Below are positions 6,101-7,420 of a stretch of DNA of 7,420 nt, piece after piece; position 1 is the first letter of the stretch, and each line of letters starts with the position of its first letter. The translations under genes and the position numbers were made by a program. The stretch is taken from contig JAHFHB010000044.1 of NCBI GenBank assembly GCA_023247135.1, positions 2,788 to 10,207 on the forward strand. The letters are read 5' to 3'. The notes below the pieces were generated by a model that worked only from the letters and a program-made list of their open reading frames with translations, was not told the origin of the DNA and made no database searches. This stretch comes from Candidatus Omnitrophota bacterium (GTDB lineage: Bacteria; Omnitrophota; Omnitrophia; Omnitrophales; Aquincolibacteriaceae).

Positions 6101-7394
6101 GGGAGTCCTTGGCCGGGTGTTTTTTCATGAGCCGCGAGAGATTTTTAAACAACGCACCGTCACGATTTTCGGCATTCTGGTAAAATGCACGCGCACTCTT
6201 AAAAGAGGCGTCTTTATTCAGCTTTGGAATCTCCTGCCACTCACGATACGAGAGTTCCAGAGATGCAAGTTTTTTGAGGAGATACAGCCGCCGGCTTTCG
6301 GCATCAAGCGCGCGCTCAGCATCCGTTTTAAACAGCAGCGCCTTGATTTCTATCATCCACTGTTCAAGCTCCCGCATGAATTGCGTGCCTTGAAGGTCGC
6401 GGAGCTTGCGCGCGTTTTTTAACGCGCCGCGCAGCGCCGGCGGCAAGTTCAGATGTACGCCGTGCGTTTTAGCCAACGCTCGCAGATCGTGAGCAAACGC
6501 GCCCGGGCTCAACGCTCCGGTCTGGAATGCCTGGCGCTTCTGATTGAATTCTGCAGACTCGCGGGGCTCGAGGCGGCCGCCTGAAGATTTAAAGAACTGT
6601 TCCGCAAGCATAGCGGCTTCACGCCGCAAATCTCCCTGCGCCGTTTCAGAAGTCTTGAGTTCATTCAACAGCGCTTGAAGCCCTGTCCCCTGAGCCGGCA
6701 CATTAAACCGCCGCAGAACCTTAAGCAGCTCCGGCACATTGATCTTGTCCGTATAAAAATTTTCCGCCGCGCGGTCAAACTCCAGTGCCCGAGAATCATA
6801 AACCGCTTTTTTCTTCCGCAATAACTCTGCCTGCAGGGTTTCGACTTTTCGGGTCAGCGTTTCTTCCTGCCGCAGCGCTTCCTGAAAATAACGATACCCC
6901 TCTTCGTACACAGGCCAATCTTCAAGGCCCTCGAAAGTCGTTCCGGGGTTGTCTCCAAAAAGCGCGGCGGCTGAAACACCCGCCAATTCACCGCGATCAT
7001 GGATTTGCTTGAACACTTTTTTGAGCAGCGCTTTGTCCGGAAAACTCCGGAACAGATCCGCATCCAGGCGCCCCTTGGCGCCTTCAAATGTGACCAGAGG
7101 CACACCGTATTCTTTTTCGAAAAATTGGATTAAACCCGCGATACTGCGCGCGGCCTCAGGCACCGCATGCGCATCCTGAATAAGAAGCACCGTTTTACCG
7201 CGATCTTTCAAATACGCTTCCTGGATTCGTCCCAACCGGCCAGGAATTTCAAGACGCGACACGTCCACAGGAAAATCTGCGGAAAGGCTGATCGCTGCTC
7301 CAGACGCCGCATGCGCGGGCACAGAGGGATATCCGGTCACGGCCAGCGTGACGGCCAACGTTGCTGCCATTATTTTTTTGAACTGTTTTTGCAT
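1..7394 (-). CDS. Giant multidomain protein, 3' end outside window
   Basis: A single minus-strand frame stays open for 2464 complete codons from ATG 7394 to the window edge, so the protein is larger than this. An in-frame TGA at 7413-7415 lies six codons upstream, and no GTG, TTG or CTG intervenes, so the start is this ATG or Met9. The ATG at 7394 is preferred because it supplies the basic n-region (KQFKK) of a good signal peptide. Ribosome binding is weak: GAAGGGA lies 13 bases upstream, and AAGG sits only 2 bases from the ATG. Order of modules: signal peptide, Tiki/ChaN-like domain, helical spacer, GHKL ATPase, about eight membrane segments, kinase-like domain, unassigned region, helical linker, RmlD-like SDR, unassigned region, second kinase-like N-lobe. 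Each is described separately. I know of no single family with this architecture. The recognised motifs all lie in one frame, so this is not several adjacent genes. The overall function is unknown; the domains suggest envelope-associated signalling plus sugar-nucleotide chemistry, which is inference. Confidence 0.95.
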   Translation of the reverse strand, partial: MQKQFKKIMAATLAVTLAVTGYPSVPAHAASGAAISLSADFPVDVSRLEIPGRLGRIQEAYLKDRGKTVLLIQDAHAVPEAARSIAGLIQFFEKEYGVPLVTFEGAKGRLDADLFRSFPDKALLKKVFKQIHDRGELAGVSAAALFGDNPGTTFEGLEDWPVYEEGYRYFQEALRQEETLTRKVETLQAELLRKKKAVYDSRALEFDRAAENFYTDKINVPELLKVLRRFNVPAQGTGLQALLNELKTSETAQGDLRREAAMLAEQFFKSSGGRLEPRESAEFNQKRQAFQTGALSPGAFAHDLRALAKTHGVHLNLPPALRGALKNARKLRDLQGTQFMRELEQWMIEIKALLFKTDAERALDAESRRLYLLKKLASLELSYREWQEIPKLNKDASFKSARAFYQNAENRDGALFKNLSRLMKKHPAKDSRMNISEKALVVTGGFHAQGLTQRFRENGISYLVIAPAIRELPEKSNYKAQMQGHVSWEKYFRIDSDGRMNLYDAFVRYVRDCLLETGVGALQVGGHMPLQIRFWRDQIIRDLADQGRAGEASHYTRFLDELNSAAQKSGADFYPLSTDFLKRLRGFIDGLRGLKETNRINEQNILNLLSSHTMGVAAVNGQFEPDLTLFAPTLPSPAMRGRDREGEQTRSEMRSTSQPDDLQPKQASKPLPEAYLPPALAGRFENASEALLRDLRNQLFKGSVTFTAGSSFKGNFWDEDDEEFIGTYRDAFVARQVVRDYFEIINSGENFYRQMADLAHELVTNILDHGSHGTLEIRKVEENARFFYDFISDDQGPGMENPGEIALASETRGRRGHGFRIINKLTAAHVEILSLGKHWVRNAAGVYELAGASDRTIGTRIVIRVPFPRSQRSEMRKERSVLQEIGVRIGLPALALSLGVFSTFLTHHLESLPVSATALRALQFALGSLTALGMVSAANFMGQWRMSGLQPSWKRALRFAGIIQIAFLFWFFMKPLLRIYLNDFGAAAMVAVDTLLSLVLSRFMSYLIFKAEKQPPEEIRQSMREKFWLGYGLNSAIWAVFNAGIYSIPKDWAWTIPIASDTVGFLMGVTFAGYVYGESVKGRMPAIWRRLGMLTPAVSGAVAGFYLLGPALGTTLGILSGGLLGILWSLLAARPYVMQMLEEIPGVTPLPVSKAGKLAAEAPDGFLRLLSEKKIRLILDPKKLRRLWVVPSLWPWRKTELQQAGRGNFAQVFVYPGHRGAVKVARDLPFHLWVERDHLQDIKNSLPDLIRSGAIPEVVQQGFLNKVFYLAVSGPADAKNLQELEGNPKILFQRRLQIILEAGRILKELNQAGWIHNDVKPQNILVGEHGQGAVQMIDFGVAKPASQHDFKDLMDLLSAAKPFLASAPDSQVSEDEMTKFSNAQTWDEFIETLESWRVRSEMRSVEKHVTFRLPGVSVRANKIGLSKNPPPEVHLMHITTRRHFEFLRAALGPDWERETGDRPTVLFFYRRIGRHPAPVGISVLRKKGGVILVPFVDRQHPNDVALPEEWEAGHGALQLELSRDQALRNEFAEWWGDKGRLLHTLNMRDHRNYILLHPLFYTRAVFNQQRSTNYDFLNMDYVPRIAVVKPGPGVKEVQWYGGFDYAQHDDALSGRGNSLWDTKGYLAILGERMFARELGGSAPPAELMPFHAYRKVHYVKPASLENALLWLFDFTQNMMAHSEKPHYPRVMGSKTMMPWFFWSAQASFRRTGKNKADVFLKFSDPLKKFKYRFHIELFRKRIPGTLKWEEGLRFGEATVYNEFGFSARPIKDAETLRMVSNLARLTFGLAQQRGSGDFLRSIPTEDNFREAVIDWVAPAPTRSEVRRSPFLHQGKLTRQSFDTLRSVFEKKEVTAQFRERLMAVITKVAKRAYLSDEKQALFERRMAELKSKDLKIYSIPPQSLGPEDYLEGLYDDARHKLYVSEDYLAFLEDHGPPVEDYDRKLFHEIMYPARKVLVLGASGFLGGEIYQTLSRTYPDVVGTAHTKAGEGWVSVDVTREADIVKLIEQEKPDAIVYAAGVADLQQAENDRSQAARLNAMVPEMLARHFKGQLIYLSTDYVFDGKAPPYAPSAEAAPLNFYGETKIQGEQAVLAHPQNTVIRFGLVYGAGNLTLRDPMQQFVLHMEGFQQGDAPLVLDDTQIRHPVWIQDIADLAVNSVNERQQGVLQINGDEGLTKLQFAREIEKAYREAVSRESMQSEALPAGPFWVAPAAPQGGVARPQNAQMQNSAIPTPLSDAVSSMIFRHDGLTPRHVYQALLTGDAKTFNRLTHALTRKGIRWVITGSPEKLPPWQGVTPEIFRYADRAKIHDVLTQGFEMTAASRIRMDRAIDAGILSSPESELQVLFSKQVQGAGKEPYFELGMLSSRPNANALTYLSLHGYNETMSGGISRKIWVPLRAKDDMSVVSKELMGGSFSSVRRVMRPDGHTLIEKRAVIAEDGGKLRDEANYMRRLQDSGDPAGRWF
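171..662 (-). other. Unassigned region after the SDR domain, residues ~2245-2408
   Basis: No family is recognised. The sequence is globular-looking: LTHALTRKGIRWVITGSPEK (2269-2288), VTPEIFRYADRAKIHDVLTQ (2295-2314), IRMDRAIDAGILSSPESE (2324-2341) and ALTYLSLHGYNETMSGG (2372-2388). It separates the SDR from the next kinase-like N-lobe, and part of it could be the N-terminal extension of that domain. No membrane segment or low-complexity linker is visible, and there is no RSEMR repeat at this border. Confidence 0.4.
663..1541 (-). other. RmlD-like extended SDR (dTDP-4-dehydrorhamnose reductase type), residues ~1952-2244
   Basis: The domain begins with a Rossmann NAD(P)-binding loop, KVLVLGASGFLGGEIY (G1960-x-x-G1963-x-x-G1966). 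It continues with WVSVDVT (1992-1998) and PDAIVYAAGVADLQQAE (2012-2028), where the second strand carries A-A-G. The catalytic strand is LIYLSTDYVFDG (2053-2064) with Thr2058. The Tyr-Lys pair is FYGETK (Tyr2081, Lys2085). VIRFGLVYG (2100-2108) and IRHPVWIQDIADLAV (2142-2156) match the RmlD C-terminal substrate half, and GVLQINGDEGLTKLQFA (2165-2181) follows. All catalytic and cofactor residues are kept and the length is close to a complete RmlD protein. The family reduces dTDP-4-dehydrorhamnose to dTDP-rhamnose in the cytoplasm; related members make methionine adenosyltransferase beta subunits or other deoxysugars, so the exact substrate is open. Such a domain inside a giant protein with a signal peptide is unusual. 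Confidence 0.88.
1545..1910 (-). other. Charged helical linker, residues ~1829-1950
   Basis: Lys/Glu/Arg-rich, helix-favouring sequence (for example FEKKEVTAQFRERLMAVITK and SDEKQALFERRMAELKSKD) is followed by a Tyr/Asp-rich stretch, GPEDYLEGLYDDARHKLYVS (1905-1924). No family is recognised. It joins the central module to the SDR domain and may be a recognition or dimerisation helix bundle. Confidence 0.4.
1912..1934 (-). repeat. RSEMR-type linker repeat, copy D (residues 1821-1828)
   Basis: This copy encodes T-R-S-E-V-R-R-S: one residue changed (Met to Val) and one codon inserted relative to copy A. The plus strand GAGCGCCGAACCTCCGAGCGGGT keeps GAGCGC and CTCCGAGCG of copy A. It lies between the unassigned module and the helical linker before the SDR domain. 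Confidence 0.6.
1941..3182 (-). other. Unassigned module of about 415 residues, residues ~1405-1818
   Basis: I do not recognise a family. The region looks globular and is rich in Trp, Tyr, Phe and His. Possible motif-like stretches are VHLMHITTRRHFEF (1433-1446), PTVLFFYRRIGRHP (1463-1476), GGVILVPFVDRQHPND (1488-1503), EEWEAGHGALQLELS (1508-1522), EVQWYGGFDYAQHDDALS (1596-1613) and a late TLKWEEGLRFGEATVYNEFG (1745-1764). Two RSEMR repeats bound it exactly, which suggests one independent module. There is no clear signal, membrane segment or nucleotide-binding loop. The many His, Asp and Glu residues would suit a metal-dependent enzyme, but that is only a guess. Confidence 0.5.
3184..3203 (-). 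repeat. RSEMR linker repeat, copy C (residues 1399-1404)
   Basis: This copy encodes V-R-S-E-M-R-S at the end of the kinase-like domain. The plus strand reads GACCGCATCTCGGAACGAAC, matching copy A at most positions, including CGCATCTC. Confidence 0.65.
3210..3899 (-). other. Protein-kinase-like domain, residues ~1166-1395
   Basis: Eukaryotic-like kinase landmarks are in the right order. The glycine-rich loop is GRGNFAQVFVY (1205-1215). The ATP-anchoring lysine is Lys1223 in GAVKVAR. Glu1235 is a possible alpha-C glutamate. The catalytic loop is IHNDVKPQNILV (1315-1326), with Asp1318, Lys1320 and Asn1323. The DFG motif is MIDFGVAKP (1336-1344), with Asp1338. All catalytic residues expected for phosphotransfer are present, so the domain is probably active. 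It is compact: only about 60 residues follow DFG before the next RSEMR repeat, no APE motif is visible, and DFKDLMDLL (1349-1357) appears to take the place of the usual F helix. This resembles minimal kinases such as the Kdo/RIO-like group as much as Hanks-type Ser/Thr kinases. The substrate is unknown. It directly follows the membrane domain through a basic, Trp-rich segment (1184-1200). Confidence 0.8.
3993..4739 (-). other. Polytopic membrane domain, about 8 hydrophobic segments, residues ~886-1134
   Basis: Hydrophobic stretches lie near residues 889-905, 919-941, 957-973, 986-1009, 1027-1046, 1053-1076, 1093-1110 and 1113-1133. Charged loops include KAEKQPPEEIRQ (1010-1021) and YGESVKGRMPAIWRR (1076-1090). 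No transport or enzymatic signature is recognised. The domain lies between the ATPase and kinase modules, so it probably anchors the protein in the inner membrane and sets which side each half faces. The segment count is by eye, and the last two stretches could be merged or split, so the parity, and with it the topology, is not settled. Confidence 0.7.
4765..4784 (-). repeat. RSEMR linker repeat, copy B (residues 872-876)
   Basis: This copy encodes Q-R-S-E-M-R-K immediately after the last strand of the ATPase domain and before the first membrane segment. It is the most diverged copy at DNA level (plus strand CCGCATTTCTGAACG), but keeps all five residues R-S-E-M-R. Confidence 0.5.
4791..5327 (-). 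other. GHKL (HATPase_c) ATPase domain, anti-sigma-factor type, residues ~690-868
   Basis: Bergerat-fold ATP-binding motifs appear in order. The N box is MADLAHELVTNILDHG, with Glu761 and Asn765 (E-x-x-x-N). The G1 box is DDQGPGM at 793-799 (D-x-G-x-G: Asp794, Gly796, Gly798). The G2 box is RGRRGHGFRIINKL at 812-825. The last strand is IGTRIVIRV (857-865), with the usual G-T-x-x. No phospho-acceptor (DHp) helix with a His motif precedes it. The layout is that of stand-alone serine kinases/anti-sigma factors of the SpoIIAB/RsbW/RsbT group rather than of a sensor histidine kinase. A strongly acidic patch (WDEDDEEF, 717-724) and an amphipathic helix come just before. Family members bind ATP in the cytoplasm and control partner proteins; the partner here is unknown. 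Confidence 0.8.
5431..5450 (-). repeat. RSEMR linker repeat, copy A (residues ~649-655)
   Basis: On the plus strand this copy reads GAGCGCATCTCCGAGCGAGT; it encodes T-R-S-E-M-R-S. It sits directly beside the GC-rich palindrome and just upstream of the ATPase module. It is the copy closest to copy D at DNA level: both share GAGCGC and CTCCGAGCG, and D carries one extra codon. Confidence 0.7.
5450..5507. repeat. 58-bp GC-rich palindrome embedded in frame
   Basis: The core is a 12-base inverted repeat, CCCTCCCCCGCA (5468-5479) and TGCGGGGGAGGG (5481-5492), around a single base. Outer pairing continues with CCCT/AGGG (5462-5465 with 5494-5497), C5/G5 (5456-5460 with 5499-5503) and TTTG/CAAA at the ends. 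The transcript would form a long imperfect hairpin. It is read as residues 630-649 (FAPTLPSPAMRGRDREGEQT), a Pro/Arg-rich linker just before the ATPase module. CTCCCCCTCCCT...TCCCCCGC...GCGGGGGAGGG is typical of dispersed palindromic repeats seen between genes in many bacteria. It abuts the first RSEMR repeat. A terminator is rejected because translation passes through it and no T-run follows. Confidence 0.7.
5514..5942 (-). other. Helical spacer after the Tiki-like domain, residues ~485-627
   Basis: No family is recognised. The stretch has an amphipathic, helix-rich look: SWEKYFRIDSDGRMNLYDAF at 487-506, WRDQIIRDLADQ at 535-546, and an Arg/Lys/Asn-rich portion at 582-604. A palindromic DNA element is embedded in frame (residues 518-531), which here encodes a Gly-rich, low-complexity break between two helices. 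It is probably a linker or dimerisation segment connecting the exported domain to the ATPase module. Confidence 0.4.
5803..5841. repeat. 39-bp inverted-repeat element embedded in frame
   Basis: Perfect 9-base inverted repeats, TGTAGGGGC (5803-5811) and GCCCCTACA (5833-5841), flank a 21-base centre. The whole unit is 39 bp, exactly 13 codons long, and is read through as residues 518-531 (GVGALQVGGHMPLQ). The outer sequence resembles the TGTAGGGGC...GCCCCTACA hairpin repeats scattered between genes in many bacterial genomes. That resemblance is from memory. The palindrome is seen directly; its origin as an inserted repeat is inference. Confidence 0.55.
5985..7262 (-). other. Tiki/ChaN/TraB-superfamily-like domain, residues ~45-470
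   Basis: The domain opens with a beta strand ending in an acid-histidine motif (TVLLIQDAHAVPEAARSIAG, His76). A second strand follows (VPLVTFEGAKG, Glu104), then TFEGLEDWPVY (153-163). A long charged helical section covers about 165-425. The domain closes with a strand and a glycine-histidine motif (ALVVTGGFHAQGLTQ, Gly444 to His447), then ISYLVIAPAI (460-469). Members of the Tiki/ChaN/TraB superfamily have paired GX2H motifs and conserved glutamates at the ends of their first and last strands. Here the C-terminal GX2H (GGFH) is intact, while the first reads Q-D-A-H, with Gln in place of Gly. The same pattern recalls exported proteins of Omnitrophota that I know only as hypothetical. Known superfamily members include metal-dependent proteases and haem-uptake lipoproteins; the activity here is not determined. 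Assignment is from motif spacing alone. Confidence 0.55.
7308..7394 (-). other. Signal peptide, residues 1-29
   Basis: The first residues are MQKQFKKIMAATLAVTLAVT. They give a basic n-region (Lys3, Lys6, Lys7), a hydrophobic core of about 14 residues (8-21) and a small-residue c-region ending in P-A-H-A followed by A. Ala27-His28-Ala29 fits the AXA rule for signal peptidase I, with cleavage after Ala29. No lipobox cysteine is present. The signal predicts Sec export of the following domain. A start at Met9 would remove the basic n-region and weaken the signal. Confidence 0.8.
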
Positions 7395-7420
7395 CGCCTT
7401 AAAATGTTCCCTTCAAACAC
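7395..7420 (-). other. Leader just upstream of the giant ORF
   Basis: Only 26 bases are visible. They contain a purine stretch (GAAGGGA) 13 bases before the ATG, an AAGG two bases before it, and an in-frame TGA (7413-7415). The other two frames are open from the window edge to a TAA shortly after, so the tail of an upstream gene could overlap the start, but nothing shows that one exists. No promoter can be judged from this length. Confidence 0.4.

Noticed and set aside
6546..6580. Cluster of EcoRI, PstI, XhoI and NotI sites within 35 bases, resembling a cloning polylinker.
   Set aside because: The reading frame runs through it with ordinary helical protein (residues ~272-283) and flanks belong to the same domain. 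No other vector sequence is seen, so chance in a GC-rich region is the simpler explanation.
7370..7372. TAA overlapping the Met9 ATG (TAATG), suggesting an upstream gene ending at an internal start.
   Set aside because: Only about 17 codons of that frame are visible. The start at 7394 gives a better signal peptide, so the overlap cannot be supported.
1..7394. Several separate genes rather than one.
   Set aside because: No stop codon occurs in the frame over 2464 codons and all recognised motifs share that frame. I saw no internal ATG with a well-placed ribosome-binding site at the borders I inspected.

Overview
The window is filled almost completely by one uninterrupted minus-strand reading frame. 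It starts at an ATG at 7394 and is still open at base 1: 2464 complete codons with no in-frame stop, and the 3' end lies outside the window. I translated the frame codon by codon from end to end and found no frameshift or stop. The only DNA not covered is the 26 bases upstream of the start (7395-7420). Plus-strand and other-frame ORFs are shadows of this gene. I see no RNA gene, CRISPR array, insertion sequence or terminator.

The predicted protein is a giant mosaic. In order from the N-terminus it has: (1) a signal peptide, residues 1-29; (2) a Tiki/ChaN/TraB-like domain, about 45-470; (3) a helical spacer, about 485-627, which carries one of two palindromic DNA elements; (4) a GHKL ATPase domain of the anti-sigma-factor type (RsbW/RsbT-like), about 690-868; (5) a membrane domain with about eight hydrophobic segments, about 886-1134; (6) a compact protein-kinase-like domain with HND and DFG motifs, about 1166-1395; (7) about 415 residues I cannot assign, about 1405-1818; (8) a charged helical linker, about 1829-1950; (9) an RmlD-type NAD(P)-dependent sugar reductase/epimerase domain (extended SDR), about 1952-2244; (10) an unassigned stretch, about 2245-2408; (11) the start of what looks like a second kinase/phosphotransferase N-lobe, cut by the window edge.

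Two kinds of structure lie on top of the domains. A short repeat encoding Arg-Ser-Glu-Met/Val-Arg occurs four times (DNA at 5431-5450, 4765-4784, 3184-3203 and 1912-1934), each time at a border between modules. Two palindromic elements (5450-5507 and 5803-5841), which resemble dispersed intergenic hairpin repeats, are read through in frame as protein. Together they suggest a gene built by joining formerly separate modules, with repeat-derived linkers left in the coding sequence.

Organism: the style of the Tiki-like N-terminal domain and the very large multidomain ORF recall Candidatus Omnitrophota (Omnitrophica) and related uncultured bacteria. This is inference from memory of those protein families; there is no marker gene here to prove it. 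How the modules cooperate is unknown. An export signal joined to ATP-, phosphate- and NAD(P)-using domains poses a topology puzzle that is described in the findings.
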